64,000 nucleotides of DNA, from the IMG/VR virus record IMGVR_UViG_3300017963_000239, positions 17,880-81,879 of that record. The stretch is one strand, 5' to 3'. The position numbers were made by a program, and so were the translations under genes. The notes under the pieces are model-generated. The model ran no database searches. It was not told where the DNA came from and saw only the letters and a program-made list of their open reading frames with translations. The DNA is from a virus. Shown here in pieces: positions 1 to 6,088 of the stretch. How positions within the stretch are numbered: the first letter of the stretch is position 1; each line of letters begins with the position of its first letter.

Positions 1-2
1 CC

Positions 3-182
3 ATTCCTGGTGGTGAGGGTGCTCATCTGACCCCGCAGGACGTCGACCCCGAGCAGTTGGCTTTGGGGGCCGCGGTCGAGATGGAGCACACGAAGGACCC
101 GAAGACGGCCATGGAGATCGCGCTCGATCACTTGGCCGAAGACCCGAAGTACTACGACAAGCTGCTGTCGCTCGGGCTCTGA
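3..182 (+). CDS. DUF5661-like small phage protein (5' end outside window)
   Basis: Open frame entering from the window edge and ending in TGA at 180-182; the start codon lies upstream. The visible 59 residues contain the pattern EMEHTKDP then EIALDHLAEDPKYYDKL, which I recognise from the DUF5661 family of short phage and bacterial proteins (acidic helix, conserved ALDHLxEDPxYYxKL). No biochemical role is known for the family. It is followed by a strong terminator, so it closes an upstream transcription unit that is separate from the tRNA region. The family call rests on motif recall and not on a search. Confidence 0.7.
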   Translation: MPGGEGAHLTPQDVDPEQLALGAAVEMEHTKDPKTAMEIALDHLAEDPKYYDKLLSLGL

Positions 183-200
183 GCAGCAACACATAGCTCC

Positions 201-250
201 ACGGAGGAGCGTTCCGAGCACTGGAACTTCACGTGCTCCTCCGTTTCTTT
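201..250 (+). terminator. Rho-independent terminator
   Basis: Ten-base-pair inverted repeat (201-210 with 235-244), with a second small stem (GTTCC/GGAAC) inside the loop, followed by TTTCTTT. It ends the unit of the preceding gene and isolates the tRNA array. Confidence 0.8.
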
Positions 251-257
251 GCGTCTT

Positions 258-332
258 GGGGATGTGGTCTAGCTAGGCGAGGACGCTGGATTGTCGATCC
301 AGAGGTCGCGGGTTCGAATCCCGTCATCCCCG
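258..332 (+). tRNA. tRNA-Asp (GTC)
   Basis: Full cloverleaf: acceptor GGGGATG/CATCCCC, anticodon loop TTGTCGA (GTC), T-loop TTCGAAT. CCA is not encoded. It is the first of two tRNA-Asp genes with the same anticodon. Confidence 0.93.
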
Positions 333-334
333 CT

Positions 335-378
335 GTGGTCGTAGCTCAATCGGTAGAGCGTCTGGATGTGGCCCAAAA
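335..378 (+). pseudogene. Severed 5' half of a tRNA-His
   Basis: Acceptor strand GTGGTCG, U8-A9, a perfect D-arm and the start of an anticodon arm reaching the GTG anticodon, then broken by an HNH gene. Its acceptor strand pairs at all seven positions with the orphan 3' fragment ending at 906, so both come from one interrupted tRNA-His gene. Confidence 0.7.
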
Positions 379-395
379 GTGTTAGGCTCACAACC

Positions 396-824
396 ATGCC
401 AGCGAAGACCAAGAAGTGTGGGAAGTGCCAGAAGCGCAAGCCTGTGGATCAGTTTTACTGGAAGGACAAGGCGCGGGGGACGAGGCATTCGTACTGCAGG
501 GCGTGTTTCGCCGCGCGCCACAAGACTTACTACCAGGAGAACAAGCAGTACTACTTGGAGAAGAAGGCGCGCTGCAAGCAGAGGCTCCGCGAGTATGTGA
601 ACGAACTGAAGCGCGCGCCGTGTACGGACTGTGGCCGGACGTACCCGCCCTACGTGATGGACTTTGATCACTTGAATGGGGAGGAGAAGGGGGGCCTCGT
701 GGCGCATTTGGTGGCGCAGGGGCAGGTTCGGAGAGCCAAAGAAGAGATAGCTAAGTGCGAGCTGGTATGCGCCAACTGTCACAGGATCAGAACGCACGAA
801 AGACGTATGGAGGTCGTAGCCTAA
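396..824 (+). CDS. HNH endonuclease inside a tRNA-His gene
   Basis: 142-residue treble-clef HNH protein. The N-terminus has CGKCQKRKP and CRAC zinc-ligand pairs; a basic helical stretch follows. The HNH core is CTDCG, then DFDHLNGEE with the catalytic FDH, then CELVCANCHRIRTHER. The start at 396 is preceded by TGTTAGGCT, an extended -10 seven bases upstream, which predicts a leaderless mRNA and is why I reject the upstream ATG at 366. The stop TAA lies within the D-arm of the following tRNA-His, so gene and tRNA share 16 bases. Role: DNA cleavage and homing into tRNA-His is inferred from context; the family assignment is strong. Confidence 0.85.
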   Translation: MPAKTKKCGKCQKRKPVDQFYWKDKARGTRHSYCRACFAARHKTYYQENKQYYLEKKARCKQRLREYVNELKRAPCTDCGRTYPPYVMDFDHLNGEEKGGLVAHLVAQGQVRRAKEEIAKCELVCANCHRIRTHERRMEVVA

Positions 825-881
825 CGGTTAAGGCACAGGATTGTGGCTCCTGGTATGCCGGTTCGATTCCGGTCGATCTCC
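809..881 (+). tRNA. tRNA-His (GTG), replacement copy
   Basis: Acceptor GAGGTCG/CGATCTC, anticodon stem CAGGA/TCCTG with loop TTGTGGC (GTG). It has the tRNA-His hallmark of an extra 5' G (809) facing C73 (881). The first 16 bases also encode the end of the HNH gene. Confidence 0.92.
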
Positions 882-883
882 CC

Positions 884-910
884 GGTGGTCGAGTCCGCTC
901 GGTCACCCCA
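884..910 (+). pseudogene. Severed 3' half of tRNA-His
   Basis: T-stem, a T-loop lacking one T (six bases, TCGAGT), acceptor CGGTCAC, discriminator C and encoded CCA. It pairs perfectly with the acceptor strand at 335-341. The shortened T-loop shows it has decayed. Confidence 0.65.
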
Positions 911-993
911 CTACGCCCCTGGAGCCGGGTACTCCGGCGGGGCCAACAAGGAGAAGAAGAGAGACAAGGGTGTGGCAACCCAGGCAGGTAGCC

Positions 994-2151
994 ATGAACA
1001 AGGTACACGTGAACGTCGGAACCATCGGACACATCGACCATGGGAAGACGACCCTCACCGCGGCGATCACCAAGGTGATGGCGGAGCTTCACGGTGGGAA
1101 GGTGGTCCCCTTCAACAAGATCGACAACGCACCGGAAGAGCAGAAGCGCGGCGTGACCATCAACACGTCGCACGTGGAGTACGAGTCGGCGACGCGGCAC
1201 TACGCGCACGTCGACTGTCCGGGGCACGCTGACTACATCAAGAACATGATCACCGGTGCGGCCCAGATGGACGGCGCGGTGCTTCTGGTCGATGGGTCGC
1301 AGGGTCCGCAGGTGCAGACCAAGGAGCACATCCTGCTTGCGAAGCAGGTGGGTGTGGAGAGGATGGTGGTGTTCATCAACAAGGTGGACATCGCAGACCC
1401 CGAGCTGCTGGAGTTGGTCGCCTTGGAGACGGCCGAGCATCTGGAGGCGCAGGGATACGAGGACTCTCCGGTGGTCCAGGGCTCCGCTCTGAAGGCTCTG
1501 GAGGGCTCTGAGACGGGCTGCATCGTCGAGCTGGTCGAAGCCATGGACAGGCACTTCCCGGACCCTGTGAGGGACTTCGAGGCGCCTTTCATGCTGCCTA
1601 TCGAGGGAGTCCACACCATCGAAGGCCGCGGCACTGTGGTCACCGGTCGTGTGGAGCGTGGTGTGTTGCCTCTCGGGGCGACGGTCGAGATCATCGGTCT
1701 GGTGGACGAGGACTCCAAGCCTCGCCAGGTCGTGGTCACGGGCATCCAGATGTTCCACAAGGACCAACCCGAAGCGCGGGCCGGAGAGAACTGTGGCCTG
1801 TTGCTGCGCGGTGTTCGTCGGGACGAGGTGGTTCGGGGTCAGGTGCTCATCGTGCCGGGCTCCGTGCGGTCTCACATGAAGGCGAAGGCCGAGCTGTTCG
1901 TGTTGTCGAAGGAGGACGGGGGTCGGCACACTCCGATCTTCAAGGGCTACCGCCCACAGTTCTTCTTCGGCACGACCAACGTCACGGGCACCGTGGCGGA
2001 CATCGGCGAGCTGGACTTGGTCAAGCCTGGCGAGCACGCCGAAGTAGCGCTGGAGTTGCAGAAGCCTGTCGGCATGGAAGCTGGCATGCGATTCGCTGTT
2101 CGTGAGAGCAGCAAGACCGTCGCTGCAGGTGTGGTCCTCAGCGTCACGTAG
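994..2151 (+). CDS. tuf: Translation elongation factor EF-Tu
   Basis: 385-residue, full-length EF-Tu (bacterial forms are about 390-400). It has the G1 P-loop GHIDHGKT at residues 12-19, switch I with [12 protein letters not shown]3 DCPGH, G4 NKVD and G5 SAL, then the two beta-barrel domains ([25 protein letters not shown]). All residues needed for GTP hydrolysis and aminoacyl-tRNA delivery appear present, including the histidine of DCPGH, so it is probably active in the host cytoplasm. The start is the first ATG aligning with the EF-Tu N-terminus. Its position inside a tRNA array, near a tmRNA and a peptidyl-tRNA hydrolase, suggests a phage translation toolkit. Encoding EF-Tu is rare and known mainly from very large phages. 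Confidence 0.97.
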   Translation: MNKVHVNVGTIGHIDHGKTTLTAAITKVMAELHGGKVVPFNKIDNAPEEQKRGVTINTSHVEYESATRHYAHVDCPGHADYIKNMITGAAQMDGAVLLVDGSQGPQVQTKEHILLAKQVGVERMVVFINKVDIADPELLELVALETAEHLEAQGYEDSPVVQGSALKALEGSETGCIVELVEAMDRHFPDPVRDFEAPFMLPIEGVHTIEGRGTVVTGRVERGVLPLGATVEIIGLVDEDSKPRQVVVTGIQMFHKDQPEARAGENCGLLLRGVRRDEVVRGQVLIVPGSVRSHMKAKAELFVLSKEDGGRHTPIFKGYRPQFFFGTTNVTGTVADIGELDLVKPGEHAEVALELQKPVGMEAGMRFAVRESSKTVAAGVVLSVT

Positions 2152-2158
2152 AACGGGC

Positions 2159-2179
2159 AGGCCGGTCCCGCAAACCGGC
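2159..2179 (+). other. Stem-loop after tuf
   Basis: Perfect seven-base-pair hairpin (GGCCGGT/ACCGGCC) eight bases after the tuf stop and five before a tRNA. It has no T-run, so it is more likely an mRNA 3' end protector or processing site than an intrinsic terminator. Confidence 0.5.
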
Positions 2180-2183
2180 CATT

Positions 2184-2260
2184 GGGGATGTGGTGCAGTC
2201 GCGTAGCACACTTGCCTGTCACGCAAGAGGTCGCGGGTTCAAGTCCCGTCATCCCCGCCA
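2184..2260 (+). tRNA. tRNA-Asp (GTC), second copy
   Basis: Acceptor GGGGATG/CATCCCC, anticodon loop CTGTCAC (GTC), T-loop TTCAAGT, CCA encoded at 2258-2260. The body differs from the first tRNA-Asp, so it is not a recent duplicate. Confidence 0.9.
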
Positions 2261-2289
2261 AGCGCCCATCGGATCAGATCAAACAAGCA

Positions 2290-2362
2290 TCCTACGTAGC
2301 TCAGATGGTAGAGCAGCGGCCTCTCAAGCCGCCGGCCATGGGTTCAATTCCCATCGCGGGTA
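2290..2362 (+). tRNA. tRNA-Glu (CTC), weak acceptor stem
   Basis: Anticodon stem GCGGC/GCCGC with loop CTCTCAA (CTC); good D- and T-arms (T-loop TTCAATT). The acceptor TCCTACG/CGCGGGT has a T-T and an A-C mismatch, so it may function poorly. A second tRNA-Glu (CTC) lies at 11791. Confidence 0.7.
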
Positions 2363-2398
2363 ACACAACATGATCTTTTCACTCGGGCGCCCATTTTT

Positions 2399-2935
2399 CT
2401 AGGGCTCGTGACATCCTCGGCACCTCGCCTCGTAGGACTCGGCGCCGCCGACTTTCACTTGTTCTTCACCATGCACGAGCCTCTGGGTTCGACTGGCTTC
2501 CTTGCCGCACCGGGAGCACACAGCGCGTACTTTGGTCACGGTTTCAGCGATGGCCATCAACTCAGGGACAGGGTGGAAGGGGCGCCCCTGAAAGTCTTGG
2601 TCTAGGCCGGCGACGATGACGCGGTAGCCCTTGTCTGCCAGGATGTTGATTCCATCGATCATGTCGTTGTCGAAGAACTGCGCTTCGTCGATGGCTACGA
2701 CGTCGGTCTCAGGCTTGACGCGACGAATGAGATCGTAGCTCGAAGCCACTGGCTCGGCTTCGATGTCGATCCCTTGGTGGCTTACGATCTTCTCTTTGGC
2801 GTAGCGGTCGTCAACGGACGGCTTGAACGCCTGAACGGTTTGCTTCGCGAACAGGGCTCGGCGCACGCGGCGGATCAACTCTTCGGTTTTGCCGCTGAAC
2901 ATCGAGCCCACAACAACTTCAACATGTCCTGACAT
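2399..2935 (-). CDS. tdk: Thymidine kinase
   Basis: 178-residue type II thymidine kinase (TK1 family): ATP + thymidine to dTMP, salvage for DNA synthesis. Visible motifs are the P-loop GSMFSGKT (residues 10-17), the Walker B-like DEAQFF, the substrate-binding lasso [11 protein letters not shown], and a zinc site built from CSRCG and the C-terminal CRGC. Length and motif order match the family. It is one of few minus-strand genes in this part, lying between two plus-strand tRNAs and starting six bases before tRNA-Trp. No convincing Shine-Dalgarno element is seen. Confidence 0.95.
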   Translation of the reverse strand: MSGHVEVVVGSMFSGKTEELIRRVRRALFAKQTVQAFKPSVDDRYAKEKIVSHQGIDIEAEPVASSYDLIRRVKPETDVVAIDEAQFFDNDMIDGINILADKGYRVIVAGLDQDFQGRPFHPVPELMAIAETVTKVRAVCSRCGKEASRTQRLVHGEEQVKVGGAESYEARCRGCHEP

Positions 2936-2940
2936 GTTCT

Positions 2941-3014
2941 AGGGGTATAGCTCAGCTAGGGAGAGCAGCGGATTCCAAATCCGCAGGTCGGGAGTTCGAT
3001 TCTCTCTGCCCCTG
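2941..3014 (+). tRNA. tRNA-Trp (CCA)
   Basis: Acceptor AGGGGTA/TGCCCCT, anticodon stem GCGGA/TCCGC with loop TTCCAAA (CCA), T-loop TTCGATT. All arms are canonical. Confidence 0.9.
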
Positions 3015-3018
3015 CTAC

Positions 3019-3085
3019 GGGCCAGTAGCTCAGTAGGTTAGAGCGTCCGCCTGATAAGCGGGAGGTCGTTTATTCTAACCTGGAC
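3019..3085 (+). pseudogene. Broken tRNA-Ile (GAT)
   Basis: Good acceptor 5' strand GGGCCAG, D-arm and complete anticodon arm (CCGC CTGATAA GCGG), then the T-arm degenerates (GTTTATTCTAACC) and no matching 3' acceptor strand follows. A complete tRNA-Ile with the same anticodon begins nine bases later. Confidence 0.65.
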
Positions 3086-3093
3086 AATTTCTT

Positions 3094-3165
3094 GGACTGC
3101 AATGCTCTGGTTGAGCTACGATGCCTGATAAGCATCGTGGCGGGGTCCAATTCCCCGGCGGTCCA
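3094..3165 (+). tRNA. tRNA-Ile (GAT)
   Basis: Acceptor GGACTGC/GCGGTCC (one G-T), anticodon stem GATGC/GCATC with loop CTGATAA (GAT). Unusual A at position 8 and T-loop TCCAATT. The HNH start codon lies three bases after the discriminator, so this tRNA and HNH form one unit. Confidence 0.8.
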
Positions 3166-3168
3166 CCG

Positions 3169-3744
3169 ATGAGCAAACAACGCAGGGATTCCCAGGGCCG
3201 TCTTCTTCTAGAATTTCGGTGTCCTTGTGGGAAGAGGTTCTGGGCACGCCCCAGACCTCCGAACAAGTCGGGGAAGCGGTATTGTAGCTTGGTGTGCTAC
3301 GGGAGGCTTAGGGACTTTTCTGGATCTAAAAACCCCAACTGGAGGGGAGGGTCGTTCCAGAGTGGCAAGGGTTACTGGTATGTTCATATGCCAGATCATC
3401 ACCGAGCGATGAAGAATGGCTACGTCAAGAGGGCGGATGTTGTAGCCGAGAAGAAGATCGGGAGGAAGTTGTTGCCTAACGAGGTGGTGCACCACGAAGA
3501 TTCAGATCCGAGCAACGACAGCCTAGACAACCTAGTGGTCAAGGACTCCCTAGCGCATATCAGAGAGCACGCAGTGAAGAGGCGAAAGCCTAAGAAGTCA
3601 AAGAAGGCTCGAAAGTCTGTTTGTTGGCCCTCCGATAGCGTGCTTTTGGAGATGGCTAAGACCATGACACAGCGCCAAATGGCAACGCTTCTTGGGTGCA
3701 GTCAGCCCGCCGTATTCTATCGCCTGCACCGTTCTCGTCGTTGA
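3169..3744 (+). CDS. HNH endonuclease following tRNA-Ile
   Basis: 191 residues. An N-terminal zinc module (CPCGKRFWARP, CSLVC) is followed by an HNH_3 core with EVVHHEDSDPSNDSLDNLVV (HH pair, asparagines, DNL) and a C-terminal helix-turn-helix-like MTQRQMATLLGCSQPAVFYRL. I start at 3169, directly after the tRNA-Ile 3' end; the in-frame ATG at 3121 is in the tRNA anticodon stem and cannot be used. It belongs to the same paralogous group as the HNH genes at 4208, 5699, 13192, 20134 and 22332. Here the replacement tRNA precedes the nuclease instead of following it. Confidence 0.82.
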   Translation: MSKQRRDSQGRLLLEFRCPCGKRFWARPRPPNKSGKRYCSLVCYGRLRDFSGSKNPNWRGGSFQSGKGYWYVHMPDHHRAMKNGYVKRADVVAEKKIGRKLLPNEVVHHEDSDPSNDSLDNLVVKDSLAHIREHAVKRRKPKKSKKARKSVCWPSDSVLLEMAKTMTQRQMATLLGCSQPAVFYRLHRSRR

Positions 3745-3908
3745 GCCCTGAGCAGCTTCCGCACATCATCTGCGGACCGGCTGCTCAGGACGAGGCGCAG
3801 CTGCGTGGAAAGCTCCCGCATGCGCGCGCAGACGTCGCACTGGCAGCCGGGTTTGGTCTGTTGGTGCTCGTTCCAGATCTTCAGCTCTTGCTCTTCGACG
3901 GCAGTCAT
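3717..3908 (-). CDS. Small cysteine-containing protein, unknown
   Basis: 63-residue frame with a CQCDVC motif near the middle, an acidic N-terminal helix and a basic C-terminus. It converges on the HNH gene at 3169 and overlaps its last 28 bases. There is no clear ribosome binding site. The reading frame is protein-like and the interval has no better gene, but the call is uncertain. Confidence 0.4.
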   Translation of the reverse strand: MTAVEEQELKIWNEHQQTKPGCQCDVCARMRELSTQLRLVLSSRSADDVRKLLRAQRRERCRR

Positions 3909-4030
3909 GCTGCCATCATGCCTGAGAGCTGAAGCTCATCTTGCACGACGCCGGTCGATTTCCGGCTGGAGGTAGACATGAAGAGGTCGATGCCGCCGTA
4001 GCCCCTCCTTCTGCGTGAAGGAGGTGGCCT

Positions 4031-4132
4031 ATGTGTCGCTACTGCCAAATCGTCTGGTCCCTGCTGGGGCCGGGCTATCTCTGTCGCCCTTGCTGGAGGA
4101 AGAAGTATCGGAATGCGAAGAAGGGTCGGTAA
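4031..4132 (+). CDS. 33-residue zinc-finger micropeptide
   Basis: Very short gene with an excellent Shine-Dalgarno element: AAGGAGGT ends six bases before the ATG. The product has two CxxC pairs (CRYC near the N-terminus, CRPC in the middle) and a basic tail ending KKGR, so it should fold around one zinc ion and may bind nucleic acid. Similar Cys-rich miniproteins recur in this window (9251, 9833, 17490). Function unknown. Confidence 0.6.
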   Translation: MCRYCQIVWSLLGPGYLCRPCWRKKYRNAKKGR

Positions 4133-4161
4133 GACCGGCTGAGGGCTAGCTGCCCTCACAC

Positions 4162-4200
4162 GGGCCTGTAGCTCAGCTGGGAGAGCGCTTCGTGCTACAC
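4162..4200 (+). pseudogene. Severed 5' half of a tRNA (probably Ala)
   Basis: GGGCCTG acceptor strand, U8-A9 and a perfect D-arm, nearly identical to the intact tRNA-Ala (CGC) at 5462, then interrupted in the anticodon stem. The acceptor pairs (two G-T) with the orphan 3' fragment ending at 4808. Confidence 0.65.
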
Positions 4201-4207
4201 TGGCAAA

Positions 4208-4699
4208 ATGCTGGAAGTGGTTGTGAGGTACGAGAAACCTGGAGATCCGTATGTCCGTGTTCGGCTGTCGGATGGCCGGGTCGTGCGTGAGCACAGGTTC
4301 ATCATGGAGTGCAAGCTAGGTCGGAAGCTCTCCCCTAGCGAGCACGTCCATCATAAGGACTTGAACCCCCGGAACAACGAGGAGAGCAACTTAGAATTGA
4401 AGTCGCGGGCGGATCACTGCCGCCTGCACCGCCCTGTGGCGCGGAAGGTTAGACTGCGCTGTCCTACTTGCGGGTGTTGTTTCGAACGCACTGCCAGGTA
4501 TGTCAGGTCCAAGAAGAAGCTAGGCCAGCACAGTTTCTTCTGCGGTCGTAGCTGCCGGGGACCTAGGGGCGGAGAAACAACACGAAAGGTCACCGCGCAT
4601 GGGTCTCGCGGAGGCTATTTGAGGGGCTGTCGGTGTGCTGAGTGTCGAGAGGCGCAGGCGCACTACATGCGCGAGTACAGATCAAAGGGGCTGTGGTGA
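4208..4699 (+). CDS. HNH endonuclease inside a tRNA-Ala gene
   Basis: 163 residues in three modules: HNH_3 core (EHVHHKDLNPRNNEESNLEL), a zinc finger (CPTCGCCFER ... FFCGRSC) and a C-terminal module HGSRGGYLRGCRCAEC shared with the HNH proteins at 13192, 20134 and 22332. TACACT lies six bases before the ATG, a leaderless -10. The last codons GGG-CTG-TGG and the TGA stop are the first bases of the downstream tRNA-Ala, so the nuclease ends where the replacement tRNA begins. Homing at tRNA-Ala is inferred from position. Confidence 0.85.
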   Translation: MLEVVVRYEKPGDPYVRVRLSDGRVVREHRFIMECKLGRKLSPSEHVHHKDLNPRNNEESNLELKSRADHCRLHRPVARKVRLRCPTCGCCFERTARYVRSKKKLGQHSFFCGRSCRGPRGGETTRKVTAHGSRGGYLRGCRCAECREAQAHYMREYRSKGLW

Positions 4700-4757
4700 A
4701 AGGGGATCACGCAACCATGGCATGGTTGTATTACGGGTTCGAATCCCGTCAGCTCCA
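4687..4757 (+). tRNA. tRNA-Ala (GGC), replacement copy
   Basis: Acceptor GGGGCTG/CAGCTCC, D-arm GTGA/TCAC, anticodon stem CAACC/GGTTG with loop ATGGCAT (GGC), T-loop TTCGAAT. Its first 13 bases encode the end of the HNH gene. Confidence 0.87.
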
Positions 4758-4770
4758 CTAGGGACCTTCC

Positions 4771-4812
4771 GGTCGGCGGGGGTCGGGGGTTCGAGTCCCC
4801 CTAGGTCCACCA
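4771..4812 (+). pseudogene. Severed 3' half of a tRNA
   Basis: Variable loop, perfect T-arm (GGGGG TTCGAGT CCCCC), acceptor TAGGTCC, discriminator A and encoded CCA, but no 5' half beside it. It pairs with the acceptor strand at 4162-4168. Confidence 0.65.
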
Positions 4813-4890
4813 TCGGCCCCTCTGAGGGCAGCTTAGGCGTCAGGGCAGCGCGACGAACGACCCAGTACTCGGACAGCTGCAAGTCGAGCT

Positions 4891-4920
4891 GCGGGGCATC
4901 CTCCTGACGGGAGGCCCCGC
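4891..4920 (-). terminator. Hairpin downstream of the lipoprotein gene
   Basis: Seven-base-pair stem GCGGGGC/GCCCCGC with a further CTCC/GGAG stem inside, just past the minus-strand stop. There is no T-run, so it may be a weak terminator or RNA-stabilising element. Confidence 0.45.
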
Positions 4921-4927
4921 CGATGAC

Positions 4928-5143
4928 CTACTTCTTCTCGGGCTCGGCGGTCGCAGCGGCCGACGCGGTGGCGCTGGCTGTCGCTGTGGCGGTCGCCGTA
5001 GCAGTCGCTTCGGCAGTCGCGGTGCTGGTCTCTGCGGCGGCGGTCGACGTCTCCTTGGTGGGGACGGTTTCTTCGGCCTTCTTCTCGTCGCAGGCGGACA
5101 GGAAGCAGATCGCGATCACGAGGGTAGCTGCTAGGGTCTTCAT
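4928..5143 (-). CDS. Small Ala/Thr-rich lipoprotein
   Basis: 71 residues. Classic lipoprotein signal: MKTLAATLVIAICFLSAC with lipobox LSAC and lipidated Cys18, then a short charged linker and an AT-repeat tail ending EPEKK. The Shine-Dalgarno AAGGAGAA lies well placed upstream. Mature length is about 54 residues, so an extended surface lipopeptide in the host envelope. Phage lipoproteins of this size include superinfection-exclusion proteins and outer-membrane spanins; the sequence lacks the Pro-richness of Rz1, so I favour an exclusion or surface role, as inference only. Confidence 0.8.
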   Translation of the reverse strand: MKTLAATLVIAICFLSACDEKKAEETVPTKETSTAAAETSTATAEATATATATATASATASAAATAEPEKK

Positions 5144-5215
5144 CGGATTTCTCCTTGCGGTGGAGGTTATACTTCACACCCCGGAGATCGCGCAAAGGGG
5201 ATTGTCAGAGTGGCC

Positions 5216-5235
5216 ATACGTCCATGTGGACGCAT
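5216..5235 (-). repeat. Palindrome related to the one at 61238
   Basis: Inverted repeat around GTCCATGTGGAC, ten bases upstream of a -35 element. Its reverse complement matches the hairpin core at 61238-61257 (GCGTCCACATGGACG), so the same 15-base palindromic word occurs twice. Confidence 0.45.
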
Positions 5236-5243
5236 ACGCCTAC

Positions 5244-5272
5244 TTGACTATCGCTTTTCTATAGGCTAATTC
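5244..5272 (+). promoter_or_regulatory. Promoter, TTGACT-17-TAATTC
   Basis: Member of the recurrent TTGACa-ATC promoter family of this genome. The -10 ends eight bases before the ATG at 5281, predicting an almost leaderless transcript. Confidence 0.5.
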
Positions 5273-5280
5273 TTGAGCCC

Positions 5281-5460
5281 ATGGCGACGAAGAAGGTGAT
5301 TGTCGACTTCGACGAGGACATCCAGAACCTGCGCGACCCCGAGACAGGCCGTTATGTCGAGCTGAACTCCGTTGTGGGAGCCAAGGTCGTAGGGGTGGAG
5401 CGGGGTGAGGACGACCAGCTCGTGTTGATCCTCGAAGGGGTCGAAGACGAAGAAGACTGA
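5281..5460 (+). CDS. 59-residue acidic protein, unknown
   Basis: Short frame from ATG 5281 to TGA 5458-5460. The product alternates beta-like segments (KKVIVDFDEDI, VVGAKVVGVERG, QLVLILEGV) and ends in an acidic EDEED tail, suggesting a small beta-barrel. It has its own promoter at 5244-5272 and ends one base before tRNA-Ala (CGC), so mRNA and tRNA may be co-transcribed and separated by RNase P. Confidence 0.6.
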   Translation: MATKKVIVDFDEDIQNLRDPETGRYVELNSVVGAKVVGVERGEDDQLVLILEGVEDEED

Positions 5461-5461
5461 C

Positions 5462-5534
5462 GGGCCTGTAGCTCAGCTGGGAGAGCGCTGCGTTCGCAAT
5501 GCAGAGGTCAGGGGTTCGATTCCCCTCAGGTCCA
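5462..5534 (+). tRNA. tRNA-Ala (CGC)
   Basis: Acceptor GGGCCTG/CAGGTCC, anticodon stem CTGCG/TGCAG with loop TTCGCAA (CGC), T-loop TTCGATT. Uninterrupted relative of the severed tRNA at 4162. Confidence 0.92.
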
Positions 5535-5630
5535 CCAGCTCCGGAGCCAAGTCTGTGGGCTCAGTAGCTACACGCGGAGTGACGCCCGCAGCCGGAGTTA
5601 GGAGCCTCGCCAGCGCAGCGCGGCTCTGTT

Positions 5631-5672
5631 GGGCTCATAGCTCAGATGGGAGAGCGCGGCATATTGCAACTG
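5631..5672 (+). pseudogene. Severed 5' half of tRNA-Ala (TGC)
   Basis: GGGCTCA acceptor strand, perfect D-arm and a partial anticodon arm reaching TTGCAA, then interrupted. All seven acceptor bases pair with the 3' fragment TGAGTCC at 6286-6292. Confidence 0.7.
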
Positions 5673-5698
5673 GAGATCGTCGCTGATACTGTACCTGT

Positions 5699-6088
5699 AT
5701 GGGGTACAAGTTCGTTAAGGCTCCCTCTAGCTATCCGGGCAGAACGTATCGCTGGGGCAACCGAGTTCTGGAGCACCACTTGGTATGGTGGGAGAACACA
5801 GGACAGGTCGTTCCGGAAGGGTACGTTGTTCACCATCTGAATGAAGACAAGGAGGACAATCGTTTCGGGAACCTCGCGCTGAAGAAGCGTGGGGAGCACA
5901 CAACGGATCACCAATTGAAGGATCCGCCTGTGGCGTTGGTGTGCTCTTGGTGCGGGAAGAAGATCGAACGTAGCTCTAGAGATGTTCGAAGCAAACGCAA
6001 GCAAGGGCAGAGTCGTTTCTTCTGTTGTTCCGCTCACGCAGCCGCTGCGGGTTGGTCGAGCAGAAGAGCGAGAGGGGTCATCGTCTAA
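5699..6088 (+). CDS. HNH endonuclease inside tRNA-Ala (TGC)
   Basis: 129 residues with an HNH_3 core (YVVHHLNEDKEDNRFGNLAL) and a zinc finger (CSWCGKKIERSSRD ... FFCCSAH). Compared with its paralogues at 4208, 13192 and 22332 it lacks the C-terminal CRCxxC module; the frame is cut short by the TAA in the D-loop of the overlapping tRNA-Ala. TACTGT lies six bases before the ATG as a leaderless -10 (extended form TGATACTGT). Confidence 0.84.
   Translation: MGYKFVKAPSSYPGRTYRWGNRVLEHHLVWWENTGQVVPEGYVVHHLNEDKEDNRFGNLALKKRGEHTTDHQLKDPPVALVCSWCGKKIERSSRDVRSKRKQGQSRFFCCSAHAAAAGWSSRRARGVIV

Larger units (their letters stand above)
379..883 (+). mobile_element. HNH + replacement tRNA-His cassette inserted in a tRNA-His
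   Basis: Segment between the severed 5' half (335-378) and the severed 3' half (884-910) of an older tRNA-His. It contains a complete HNH gene with its own -10 element and a complete tRNA-His whose 5' part overlaps the HNH 3' end. Too little non-coding sequence remains for a group I intron. Boundaries are approximate because both edges have drifted. Confidence 0.6.
4201..4760 (+). mobile_element. HNH + replacement tRNA-Ala(GGC) cassette
   Basis: Second instance of the layout: 5' tRNA half, HNH gene with its own -10 box, complete tRNA overlapping the HNH end, then the old 3' tRNA half. Edges are approximate. Confidence 0.6.

Noticed and set aside
787-2226. Long minus-strand frame of 479 residues opposite tuf
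   Set aside because: Shadow of the EF-Tu gene; His/Leu/Arg-rich and without any motif.
2380-2398. Terminator between tRNA-Glu and thymidine kinase
   Set aside because: GGGCGCCC followed by T is a palindrome without a loop and cannot form a stable hairpin.
3121-3168. Upstream ATG for the HNH gene at 3169
   Set aside because: It falls in the anticodon stem of tRNA-Ile; the encoded segment is tRNA sequence.
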